A DNA stretch of 64,000 bases from Lampris incognitus (taxonomy: Eukaryota; Chordata; Actinopteri; Lampriformes; Lampridae): positions 34,247,934 through 34,311,933 of the forward strand of contig NC_079222.1 of NCBI RefSeq assembly GCF_029633865.1, read 5' to 3'. Below the pieces are notes generated by a model. It was not told the origin of the DNA and did no database searches. It saw only the letters and a program-made list of their open reading frames with translations. Each line of letters opens with the position of its first letter. Within the stretch, counting starts at the first letter, position 1. Of this stretch, positions 44,960-57,200 are shown piece after piece. A program made the translations under genes and the position numbers.

Positions 44960-45243
44960 AATTTCCATCCATCCGAACCACTTATCCTGCTCTCAGGGAT
45001 GCTTCAGCCTATCCCAGCAGTCATTGGGCGGCAGGTGGTGAGACACCCTGGACAGGCCACCAGGCCATCACACAGGGCCAACATACACACACATTCTTGA
45101 CCCACATGTCTTTGGACGGAAACCGGAGCACCCGGCGGAAACCCACGCAGACACGGGGAGAACACGCAAACTACCCCGGGGCTCGAACCCAAACTTTCCT
45201 GCTGTGGGGCGACCGCGCTAACCACTGCGCCACCTTGCCGTCC
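44960..45243 (-). mobile_element. SINE family 4, full length
   Basis: Minus strand: head AAGGTGGCGCAGTGGTTAGC, B box GGGTTCGAGCCCC, body with GTGTTCTCCCCGTGTCTGCG, tail GAGCAGGATAAGTGGTTCGG. Confidence 0.85.
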
Positions 45244-45430
45244 GGAACGACTCAATACGATATTCAGAGCAAATTACCTATATAGTTTATAGTTCCCCTG
45301 ATTTCTTAAATCGTGTGGTAATGTGTGTGTATATATATATGTTCATTACAATACTGAAAATGTAAACGTAGTTTCAAATCCAGTGTAAAACAAACTACAG
45401 AAAATCATTTTCGCTTCTTACACCTACCGG

Positions 45431-45443
45431 ACTACATTTCCCA
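45431..45443 (+). promoter_or_regulatory. ZNF143/THAP11 (SBS) motif in BDP1 promoter
   Basis: ACTACATTTCCCA fits the ACTACAnnTCCCA core of the SBS element bound by ZNF143. It lies about 50 bp before the YY1-like site and 270 bp before the likely exon 1 donor. Confidence 0.75.
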
Positions 45444-45479
45444 CAACCCCCCGCGAAACTGGAAGCCTACGTCATGACA

Positions 45480-45490
45480 AAAATGGCGCC
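45480..45490 (+). promoter_or_regulatory. YY1-like element near likely BDP1 transcription start
   Basis: AAAATGGCGCC fits the AAnATGGCG YY1 core common at TATA-less housekeeping starts. No TATA box nearby. Confidence 0.65.
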
Positions 45491-45494
45491 TAGG

Positions 45495-45701
45495 CGTTTG
45501 CATGGGCAGCTCGACTATTTGTTTTTCTGACGACTAGTGGGAGAAGCCTCGTTTTAACAGCCGGCGTTGAACGTTTTTGGGAGTTGCGTTGTTTCTGATC
45601 GAGGCTCGTTCCTAACCGGTAGAATTCGTCACACGTGTCGGCCCGACTCGTCCCGTTCAACCTAACGCTACGCCGAAACGCCGGCGAGGGAATTCGCACA
45701 G
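45495..45701 (+). other. bdp1: candidate BDP1 non-coding exon 1
   Basis: CG-rich stretch ending CGCACAG before GTAGTG. The coding exon at 48049 has a clear acceptor (CTCTCCTTATGTTAG) one base before its ATG, which requires an upstream exon. Start and end are inferred. Confidence 0.5.
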
Positions 45702-46819
45702 GTAGTGTTTCGCATGTGTCTCGTTTCCTCTTTCGCCAAGTTTCATCTCTCATCTTGTTAGCTTCGTGTTAGCTTAGACTGCGCGTTAGCTTTACGAGAC
45801 GAGGCGCATGTTGATAACGCACACGTGTTGTGAGTGCGTGTGATTTTGTCCGTGGCCAGACGCGGTCCGCGACAACGCTGTGAATGTCAAGCTAACGACA
45901 TTAAGCTATCAGAAATGTGAACTTCCCGTCATCTAGTCATAGATACGTCTCATCGCCTCAGCATAACTTTGATGTGTGATACATTACGCGATAACTCGTG
46001 TGTCGTCAAATCTCACGCAAACTCAGGTAATCGTCAAAACGCGTTTTAGCCGCTCGTTTGAAAACAATCGAGTCTTTCCCTCTGTGACGCGGTATCAACG
46101 GGACGCCCCGGTTGCACGCCAGATGACCCGGATGACGCCCCCCTAACCCTTTCTGACCTTATTATTTCTAACTTTAACCCTCCGCCGCCCCAATCCTGGC
46201 TCTAACTTTGAAGCTTAGCCGGTTCAAGTCAGGTTTATTTGTATAGCCCGAAATCACAAAGCAGTGCCGAAGGGCTTTACCGTCGCTGCACTATAGGACG
46301 ATATCCAACGCCCCCTGTCCTCGGACCGTAGACTCTAATGAGGAGAAGCTCCAGGAGAAAAACCTTCTCAGGAAAAATACCATTCTGAGAAACCTCAGGA
46401 TGAGCTTCAGAGGAGGGATCCCTATTAATGGGGGGGGGGGGTTGTTTATTATTTTGTTTTATTGTTTTTCACACGTGATTCCCAACTTTGTGGGAATAAA
46501 CATTGTTACTGTTGTTTTCTACTTAACCAGTGGTCATGACCAATTCACTTCTGTAGCCGAACCTAATGTACTAGATTTCTGGCCCATATGATAGCAACTG
46601 GGACAGCACGGTGGCACAGTGGCTAGCGCGTTTGACTCCCAGCAAGAAGGTTCTGGGTTCGAGCCCAAGGGTAGTCCAAACCTTCGGGGTCCTTTGTGTG
46701 CGGTTTGCATGTTCTCCCCGTGTCTGCGTGGGCTTCCTCTGGGTGCTCCGCTTTCCTCCCACAGTCCAAAGACATGCAGGTCAGGTGAATCGGCTACACT
46801 AAATTGTCACTAGGTATGA

Positions 46820-46876
<57 letters not shown>

Positions 46877-48048
46877 TCTCTCTCTCTCTCTCTCGGCCCT
46901 GTGTGATGGCCTGGCGGCCTGTCCAGGGTGTCTCCCGGCCTGTCGCCCAATGACTGCTGGGATAGGCTCCAGCATCCCTGCGACTCTGAGAGCAGGATAA
47001 GCGGTTCGGATAATGGAAGGATAATAGCAACCCATGTTACGGCAGTAGTAATGTGGGAATGTGATTGTAACCGTGGTTACACAAGCTGACATTGGAATCA
47101 CAGAGAACCAGCATTTCCAACACTTCCATACCATCGGTGTATGATGTGTATGTGTATGCATTAATTAATTGTAAAGCGCTTTTGAGTGGCTGTTGCAGCT
47201 AGAAAAGCACTATATAAAATGCAACTTGATTGATTGATTGATTGATCCCACTTCCAGGACAGACAGAAATGAAATAGGTGTTGAATACACAAGAGTACTC
47301 AAGAGTGACAAACTTGCAGTGTACAACCAGAGATTACACATAAATATATGTAATCTCGAATGTATACAGTTAATGCATAGATTCTAGCGAAGCAAATTTA
47401 AAATTTGTTGGGTAAAAGCATTGTAAGGAGCGCATGCAAAGCATTTGGGGGTGAATCTAGGATCATCCAAGACGACCCCACAGAAACAGTCAAGAGCCGG
47501 CGAGACCCTGTCCCCCAAAACCAGCTTCACTCAATGGAGAGCGAGTAAACGTCACATGCGCATGGGAGACTTCACATAGACTTCCCATGCACACACTAAC
47601 CTTAACATTAACTCTGAACCTAACCTTAATCCTTATCTAATGTCAACTCCCGGTTAAAATGGCGTATAAATAGGGAGTTACAGATGTCTATCCTTCAGGA
47701 TATTATGAACTCGCCCTAAATCCACTGGCCCAAAACAAGATTATGCAGGAGAGCTGTCTGTCATTTTCTTATGGTCTCCTGAATGCCAGTGTCTTTTCTT
47801 ATGTGAAACTGTCTCTTAAAATATGTGATTTGATATACTTGTCATATTAAATCACCTACAACCAATATGCTTATTTTATGCACTTACAATTGTGGCTACT
47901 GTATTTGCAGAGAGACCCTTAGGTTCCCATTGCAAGTTGTGTTTAAACTCTTAAAGAGAACTTTGCAGCTTCAGTTGTGAATAGTTGTCCAATTGTGAGC
48001 TCCATAAAAAATTACACGGGATTTACTGGCTATCTCTCCTTATGTTAG
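45702..48048 (+). other. BDP1 intron 1, with repeats
   Basis: Starts CpG-rich (to about 46200). 46215-46420 carries a common teleost repeat (GTTTATTTGTATAGCCCGAA). A SINE family 4 copy and a (GATT)n tail at 47228-47247 follow. 47580-47640 has degenerate AACCTTAA-type repeats. Confidence 0.6.
46600..47020 (+). mobile_element. SINE family 4, full length with (GT)n/(TC)n insert
   Basis: Head GGACAGCACGGTGGCACAGT, B box GGGTTCGAGCCC, body GTTCTCCCCGTGTCTGCGTG, tail GAGCAGGATAAGCGGTTCGG. The middle has a GT run (46820-46875) and a TC run (46875-46894). Confidence 0.85.
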
Positions 48049-48049
48049 A

Positions 48050-48222
48050 ATGATTCGCAGGTCAAGGATAAACGTTCGTCCTTGTGTCAAAGCGCCATTG
48101 AGAACTGGAGCTCCATCACTGCCCAAAGACTCCACGAAACCAAATGTCGAGACCGTTGAGGGACAGGGGGATGAAAAGGACAGTACAGCTGTGGCTGCTG
48201 TTGTGGCAAACACAGACCAAGG
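48050..48222 (+). CDS. bdp1: BDP1 coding exon 1
   Basis: MIRRSRINVRPCVKAPLRTG to VVANTDQG; donor GTGAGT, phase 2. Confidence 0.9.
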
Positions 48223-51200
48223 GTGAGTTACGAGCTATAGCACTAGCTCAGAATTAATTCTGAAATTAGTTCATTTTTTGCTTTGAGAAGTTTATATATC
48301 TACTTTCACTTGTGCAGGGAACCTAATGACCAAACTGGAGAAGGCCCTGTCATATCAACCGCAGTCCAGAGAAGAAAACGTTTTTCCTTCAAGCCCAGAG
48401 TGGCCCCAGGCCTTACCCGCACCTCTGCTCCAGCAACCGCAACCCCTGTTAAAGCTGTGTCAGAGCCTCTCGTTCAAGTCCCTGTTTCAGACATCGATCA
48501 ACCAGTACCATCCTGCCAATCTGAATCTGTTGTTTCGCTTGGACTACAGTCACCGAGCCGACGGAGGCCCTCTGGAGAAAGCAGACATCCCGAAACACAG
48601 CCAAACGCCACCCCCCCTACGCTTACCCCCTCAACCCCTCAAACAGATCCTGAAGCTGAGAATCCACTAGAGCTGGCCCACTTTCCAGATGAACAAGACA
48701 AAAATAAAGAGTGCCCGCCAGTAAATCAAACCAAAGAAGTTCCTCCCAAACCACCAGATGAACACTCTCCCTCCCTGCCAGATAAGGAGGCCATAGAGAT
48801 CTCGGAGAGAGCCAAGACACTGATGTCAAAGTCCACTGGGATGGGACTGTCAAAGCCACCACACACATCTCTGAACAGACTGCTGAATGATCCAGCTGAT
48901 GTGCAGAGGTTGAAAAAGGCCCGGAAGCTGAGAGAATTGCTAAAACAGGAAATTTGCAAGGAAAAGGTGATCTTACATGAATCGCAGACATCTGTTTATA
49001 ATCTCCCTTTCTGTTTAATGGTAGCTTTTTGAGGTTCATTGATTCCTCAGGTTTAATCAAGAATTTTCCTTTGTGAAATTATTTGCAGAAACATAAAAAG
49101 GATAAGGCACGGGCTAAGGAATATGTCACAGACCCTGCGATAATGACACTGAGAGAGCTCATCTATTATATGCCCATGTCCAACCCCATGACGTAAGTTT
49201 GTTTGTCCCACACAGCGTTAAGTTTTCTCCCCTGTCAAAGAAGGTTGAGTCAGTTCATCTGGACACAGCGTTTATTGGCAGAGACATTTAATCTCTCAAC
49301 TAAGTGACCTCTTTCAGTCCACACTTAGTGCAGGTATCCCCACCCCTTACAAACAATACAGTTGAATAACGACCGAAACCAATGATCGGTTTCATATGCA
49401 AATATGGGTGTGACCTTTAATTAGCATTTCGCAGGCCATGTGTGCTATTCACAGAGGCCAAAGAGAGTTGAATCAGTTCATCTGGATACAACGTTTATTG
49501 ACAGACTTCTTACAATGCTGTGATCGAAACTATTCCCCAACCCTCTGTGAAGAAGGCTGTCAGTAAACGTTGTATCCAGACGAACTGATTAACCTTCTGT
49601 GATTTTCTTACCTGGATTATTGAGCCTGCATAAAGATATTCACAGAGGATTAGGGAATGTTGCAATAGTAAACATAGTGAATAGTCACACCCCTATAGGT
49701 CACACCCATATTTTCATATGAAACTGTCATTAATTTCGGTCATTATGCCACTGTATTGTATATAAGGGTGGGGATACCTGCAGTCAGTTTAGACTGAAGA
49801 AGTCACTTAGTTGAGTGATGAAATGTATCTGTCAATAAACATTGTATCCAGATGAACTGGTTCAACCTTCTTTGATTTTCTTACCTTGATTATTGAGCAT
49901 GTATCAAGACTTTTCTCCCCTGTGTTTGTTTGACTGATTTTACTGTCATTATTTGCAATTTATCCAGGTCCTATATAGAAGATTCGTTGTGTGCGAATGA
50001 GACTGAAGTCCCTCCTGTTTCAGTAAAAGACAAGTAAGAGTTTTCTCATCAGTTTTTTGTTTGCTTACTGGCATTTTGTTGCGGGTCAGTGACTAAATGT
50101 TGTAAAGTAGTGCATATTAGTATGATACTGACCATTGGTGTCAACATTAAGGTGGTCAAAAGTTGCAAAAGTTTCTTTTTTGGACAACCTGTATTTAAGA
50201 AATCTAAAATTTAAATTTAATCTAATTGATTTAATTTAATTAAAATAATAATAATAATAAATTTAATTTTAATAATAATAATAAATGTAGTTTAATTTAA
50301 ATAACATTTAAATTAAGTAATTTAGGAAATTAAAAAGACTGGTCTGTTTTTGTTTTGAAAAGACAATATTGCTAGTAGAAAGATTTAAGAGCATATACTT
50401 AACTTTGTCACACAGGTATTTCTTGTAAGTAGGATTAAGTACAACTTAAGTGAAGTATTATTTTAGATAAAGTATAATTTTAGTGCCAGTATCTGGCATT
50501 GGAATAATTATATTTTTTCCCATTACCAAGCCTGAATGCTATCTCTTTGGGCCTTTTACTTCACCAGACAAAAATATTCCTGTATGCATCCTACTAAACT
50601 CAGATAGTCTTGGATTGTACATATAAATGTTTTTTTTTTAATTTGAGAATCCCACAGTCAAATTTCACAGCTAACTTACTTGGCTTTTAATATCATTTAA
50701 TCTCAGAAAATACATTTTAAAATTTTTAATTGCTGCTGAAACCTCCAAACCATCAGAACCTATTAACATCTATTGCAGAAAGCATCAGGTCAAATTGTTA
50801 ACTTTTCTAGTGTTTTTTTTTAGCTGTGTTTTTATATGGCTTGTCCCTAATGAAACCTATTACCAGCAGACATAATTTCAAATTTGGCCAAGATAAATTT
50901 ACCAAACCCCTTTGAATATAAAAAAAAAAGTCATTCTGCACTCAATCTTTGGAGTGAAATATTCACCCCTGCTGTACTGCAGACACCGTCCTGAAAATAA
51001 AATGCTCAACTGTAAGACAGATCATCTCCATGCCCCCATTTCGAGAGAAACGCCCCCCAACTCCCACATTGCCCTCGTTGCTCGCCATTCTCCAAATAGA
51101 CATTTTTCAAAAATATGTACAGGGCCAACTGAAACCATAAACTGCATTTCTTTTTAAGCTCAGTGACTCGACACTGTGTGGTCCCTTATATGAAATGCTT

Positions 51201-54200
51201 GTAGGCCATCACAGTTTCTTAATTTTAATGGCATCCATTTTTTCTGGAGAACAATAGGGGTCCCGAATAGTTCAGAACGTTTTTCATTTATGGATTCATT
51301 TTAGATATTTGTTTTTGCATATTTGTCATTGCCACCGAAAACCTCTTTCACATAATTCATTTTTAAATTTTTTTTAATTTGGATTCACATATTAACATCA
51401 TTTTGCATAATCATCTTTAGTTACTAGATACTTTTACAAAGCGGTCCATCTTTTCTGCTTTTTACAGAGTAAGTATAGAACATAAAACTAGAACATAGGG
51501 TGTTTTTCCATTTGAGATAAAAGAAAAAAGGAAAGAAAAATTGACAAAAACCATACTTACATAAACAAATTTAAACAAAAGAAGGACGTTTTGGGGAAAT
51601 GTACAATTTCCACTTCTCCCAAATTTCTTCAAGCCTCATGAAGAAGGTGATTGTTTCCATCACAAAAATTCTATAGATGGGGTGTCTGGCTTAAGCCATT
51701 TCTTTGTAATTGCTTTTCTAGCTGCTACACTCAATATTCTGAATAAGTAACTTGTATTAATGTTTGTGGGTGTTGCATGTAATAGACCAAAGAGGAGTTC
51801 ATCTCAATTAAAAGTAATTTATGTCCCACATATAGTCACTAATTCTATATAAAAGGTATTTACTTTTTGGGCACTTTCACATTTCTTTTCAAAAGTAGAC
51901 TATGAATTGTTCGACCCACCTCTTACTGCCTGATATTTTTAGTGTGATCTCATTGCCTTCACAGAACACCACAGAGGCCTCAAGAACCTGTGATAAACCA
52001 TGAGATGGAAGATCTGGAGGAGGAGGATGAGATGGAGGCAAACGATGAGCAGGCTGAACCGATGGTTGTTCCTCGGGTGAAAGTGGCAGAAGATGGCTCA
52101 CTGATCATTGATGAGGAGAGGTCAGTAGAATTACGTCATCCAAGGAATACATTATTGCTGATTAGTCTGATTGCCATCAGTCCATTATTAATTAACTGTT
52201 GTCGGTCACCCTTGCTTCATTTTGAGTATATCTTGGAATAAAGCGTAATTGACGTCAACAAGAGGGACTGGGGTGATCCCAGATCTCCCATAAGGGAAAG
52301 AAATATAAACTTGGGGAGATCTGTGCCATTTTATCTTATAAAACCTAGACTTTCAGCCAAAATACATCCCGATACAAGACTCTGTATGAGTTACAAATTT
52401 CCCCAGAATGCATGCAGCCAAACTGTTGTCAGAATTGTATTAAAAATTCTCAAACTAATGTGCGCGCAGCATGTTTCTTTGGAGTCTTTTCAAGCACTGT
52501 TGCCAAATCAGTGGCTTTTCAGATCCTACTAGTGATTTTATTTTCCAAAAAAAGTGACTAGCGACAAATCCGGTGGCTTTTTCTGATGGTAGTTTCTTTT
52601 TTTTCCCTGATGTTTATCTTTTGAGCAATGATATGACACATTGATATGGCTGGCTCCAGTTGAAGCAGGTTATATATCCTGATATGTATGCAGCAAGTCA
52701 CCCTCTCAGTCTCTTAAGCACTCATTAGTACTACTACTACTACTACTGCTACTACTGCTATTAGTACTTTCGGCTGCTCCTGTTAGGGGTTGCCACAGCA
52801 GATCATCTGTTTCTATTTCTTCCTGTCCTCTGCATCTTCATCTGTCACGCCAGCCACCTGCATGTCCTCCCTCACCACATCCATAAACCTCCTCTTTGGC
52901 CTTCCTCTTTTCCTCTTCCCTGGCAGCTCCATATTCAGCATCCTTCTCCCAATATACCCAGCATCTCTCCCCCACACATGTCCAAACCATCCCAATCTTG
53001 CCTCTCTTGCTTTGTTTCCAAACTGTCCAACCTGAGCTGTCCCTCTAATAAGATCGTTCCTAATCCCGTCCTTCTTCGTCACTCCCAATGAAAATCTTAG
53101 CCTCTTCGACTCTGCCACCTCCAGCTCCGCCTCCTGTCTTTTGGTCAGTGCCACTGTCTCCAAACCATATAGTTATATATAGATGGTAGTGAGCTGGTCT
53201 CACTACCATCTTGTAAACCTTCCCTTTAACTCTTTGCTGGTACCCTTCTGTCGCAAATCACTCCTGACACTCTTCTCCATCCACTGCACCCTGCCTGCAC
53301 TCTCTTCTTCACCTCTCTTCTGCGCTCCCCGTTACTTTGGACAGTTGATCCCAAGTATTTTAAACTCATACACCTTTGTCGCCTCTACTCCTTTTATCCT
53401 CACCATTCCACTGTCCTCCCTCTCATTCACGCATTCCCTTAAGCACTCACATGGTTTGACATCTCATTGGGCAGACACTTTCCAACAAAATTAATGCAGG
53501 TCATCAAATGGTAAATACACTACATTTATATAGTGCTTTTCTACTTAGCAGAGTACTCAAAGTGCTTTACAGTGAACTACTTTTCGTCTACATATTCCAT
53601 CCATCCATCCATCCATCCATCCATCCATTGTCTTAACCGTTTATCCTGCTCTCATGGTCGCAGGGATGCTGGAGCCTATTCCAGCGGTCGTTGGGCAGTA
53701 GGCAGGGAGACACCCTGGACAGGCCGCTAGGCCATTATTATTACCAAATTTCTGTTCCCATCTCCTCCAGCAGTTTTTTAGCTATTGACGCCAAACCAGC
53801 TGTAAAATGTCTGGCCTGGTATGGTGAAGTGTGCTTGCATATAACTTTTTGATCACTTGATCACTTTTTTTTGTTGTTGAGATATTTAGATTTTGTTGCA
53901 AATCATTTTCACATACACATTAGTGGAGTTTTGATTGAGTGAGGCTAGAGTACATGGTGTCACAAAAAATCAGTAGTAGTTGTGTTGCGTTATGCTAAAT
54001 GCACATCATCTTGCCTCCCATGATCAGCTTTCGTGAATACTTGTTGACTTCCATTGTAATTTCAGGAATCGAGCACAATTTATTTGCCATTTCATCTTAT
54101 GTACGACGTACACAAAAGTAACGAAATTCCGTTTCCCCCTGCCCTCAGCAGTGCAACACAAAGGACAAAAACAGAGAGAACAAAGCAAAAAAACAACAAC

Positions 54201-57200
54201 ACACAAACAGTTAACAATACAGTCCACCCAGTGCAACACAGTCCCAAAAACCCCACTGTCCAGAGAACGAATGCAGCCAGGATGACTGTCGGAACTACCG
54301 GTCTGCATGGGCTAGCAGTTAGCCTAGCCTGCCCCTCCTTCGCGTCCCATCAGACCGCCCTCGGTGTTTCCCCCTCAGGCACAGCTCCAGGCAGGGCTGT
54401 GGTCCCTTGGCCCATCGGATGCAGCAGACCAGGCTCCCCCAGCCGATCCTACGCCAGTTCTCAAGCCAAACACCCTTGACACACCTCCCCCGCATGCCAC
54501 ACGATGACACAAACGCAGACGCAGACAAAAACACTGCACAGTCGACGCTAGGTGAGGCCACCGCCAGACTGCCTGGGTGTTTCCTCTCAGGCGGGGTCGT
54601 GGGGTAGCAATTAGCTTAGCCTGCCCTGCTTCCACATCCTGTCAGACCGCCCTTGGTGTTTCCTCTTCGGGCCCACAGGACGCAGCAGACCAAGCTCTCT
54701 CAGTCGATCCGGCGCAAGCTTTCCCAGCCAAGTGAAATCGACAGTCAAAATAAAAACTTCACACGATGACACAAACTTACATGTGGATGTGGACAAAGAC
54801 ACTGCCTAATTGGTACTGGGTGAGGCCATTGCAAACACGAGTCTGTGACGCCATCATTTGAGTTTTGCACTAAGGCCTGTCACAGAAGCAGTGCAGTAGT
54901 AGTAGTAGTGCCATATGGATCTGAAATGTGACACTGCTGGTCAGCAGCCACCATTTTCTTTAAGAAACGCACCTTTATGGTTTGACTTGATCTTCCACAA
55001 CACTCCTCACCCCCAAACACGGGACATCAAGTTTTAGTCATCTCCAGTATGCATACTTTCTTTCTGTTCATGACACATTTTAATCTGTCCTTACACTTTG
55101 CTGAAATTGAAATATTGTGGAGCTCCAGATGCCTCAAACATGCATCTTATAGACGTTGCGTCGATGTGTATTTTTACATCTTCTATGTTTTCTACTACTC
55201 ATACTAGGCTACTTCCTAATCCCGCTGTTTGAACTTGTGTCACAGCTTGACAGTGGAGGTCAAGAGAGCGAAAGGGCCAAATCCAATAGAGGACAGAGAC
55301 CCCATCTTTGAGCGCGGCTCAACCACCACATATTCAAGTTTCAGAAAAGGGAGCTACGCAAAACCCTGGTCCGATGAAGGTTTAACCGACATACATACTG
55401 TATCCAGATAAAATTAATGGCAACAATTTGGTTTAATGCATTGTAATTTACCTTTTATATTTATTTGTCATTGTTGTCGTTTTTTTTTATTTTTATTTTT
55501 TATCAGAGACGGACATGTTCTTCCTGGCCGTCAGCATGGTGGGGACAGATTTTTCCATGATCGGTCAGCTGTTTCCCCACAGAACTCGATCCGAGATAAA
55601 GGTCTGTGATAATATGAATACATTTAATTTAAATACGTAATAATGCCATGTCAGCAAGTATTTCTCTGACTACATGACAAGTTAGTGAATCCTCAACGTC
55701 GTACGTCACTGTTAAACTTCCTTCAGAACAAGTTCAAAAAAGAGGAGCGAGCCAATGCCTGGAGGATTGACAAGGCTTGCAGTAAGTATTTTTGTGTTTC
55801 TAAAACAGTCACTAACACTAGTTTGTATTGCATTAATACCGGGTTAAACACTGTGTTTTGAGCTGGTAAGAAATTAGGCATTGCTGACATCAGAAATCAG
55901 AATCAGAAACACTTGTCATTTCATTTTTTAATTTCACACGCTTGTGCACGTGAAATGAAATGAAACATCATTCCCCCCCCAGCCCGCAGCAGTGCAGCAC
56001 AAAGACAAAAACACATCCAAAACCTACAAGAACACACATATCCGAACTAACACATATCCTATTTATTTATTTATTTATTTATTTTTACCCCCCCCCCCCC
56101 CCCGTCTCCCAAATTGTACTTGGCCAATTACCCCACTCTTCTGAGCCGTCTCGGTCGCTGCTGCACCCAATTCAGTTCACTTCAATTCAGTGATGCTTTA
56201 TTGGCATGACTGCATTAATTACAATGTTGCCAAAGCAGGTGACAGCGAAACAGGTCAACAGAGTACCAATCAAATCAATCAATCAATCAATCAATCAATG
56301 GAAAAATAAATGTACAAAGGAATAGGTAGAACTGTCTGAAACATAGAACAGCACTTGAACAGCAACTGACAGTAACTGACGGTGTTCTGGTCACTCACTG
56401 ACCCTTAGGCTATGGCATTCTGACACATATTGTGCCGCAAGGTGTGACCTTTGGCCCGCTCCTAAAATAAGTGGCCATTGCTCTTTCTCAAGCAGCAGTA
56501 GAACATTTGAAACCTGGTTTTGTCATTACCATCACGTGTCATACCGTCACATTTTGTTGTTACAACTTTGAAAAAATGCATCATAATATCAACCTTATTT
56601 TGTAGGATGATCAAAGCTATGCTAACATATTTGTTCCAGACCACTTAATAGAGCTTTTTGAAAAAGAAATGTATTTATTTTTTCAAAATTTCAAAAGCCA
56701 AAAGTGCCCCAAATTGAAGAATCACCCAAGTACTGTTAAAATGTACTTTACATTTTCTATTGCAAAATTCAAATTACTTTTGCCAAATTAATTTGAATAA
56801 GAGAATGCATGTGCAAAATTGCAACATAAAAAAATACTTGTTGCATAAAAACTTTGACCCAATTAGTTCAGCATTTTACAACAATTGCATTTTGTAAGGC
56901 TAGATATTTTTTGAACTGTAATACAAAAAAGTTGTGTTTTGTAAAACTTTTTGTTATGAAAGCAGCCCTTCTATTTGTGTAATGTTTGTTGTAAACCAAG
57001 TAGCCACAGTATAGTCACCATTGATCAAATTAAACCATTTGATCAATTAGGCAGCCACACAACTGAGACTACATTAAAATATACTGCCAACTAATGAGGT
57101 CTGTACATCGGCACATAAACCCTGTAGTATTTGACTGTTATTACAGTTGTTGGATATACAACTCAAATGTATTCCTTAATGGGAATCTGCTTTTTCTTGA

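Noticed and set aside
45490-45753. 87-codon minus-strand frame at the BDP1 promoter as a divergent gene
   Set aside because: Only CpG-island composition, no motif; a bidirectional transcript cannot be excluded but no coding evidence exists.
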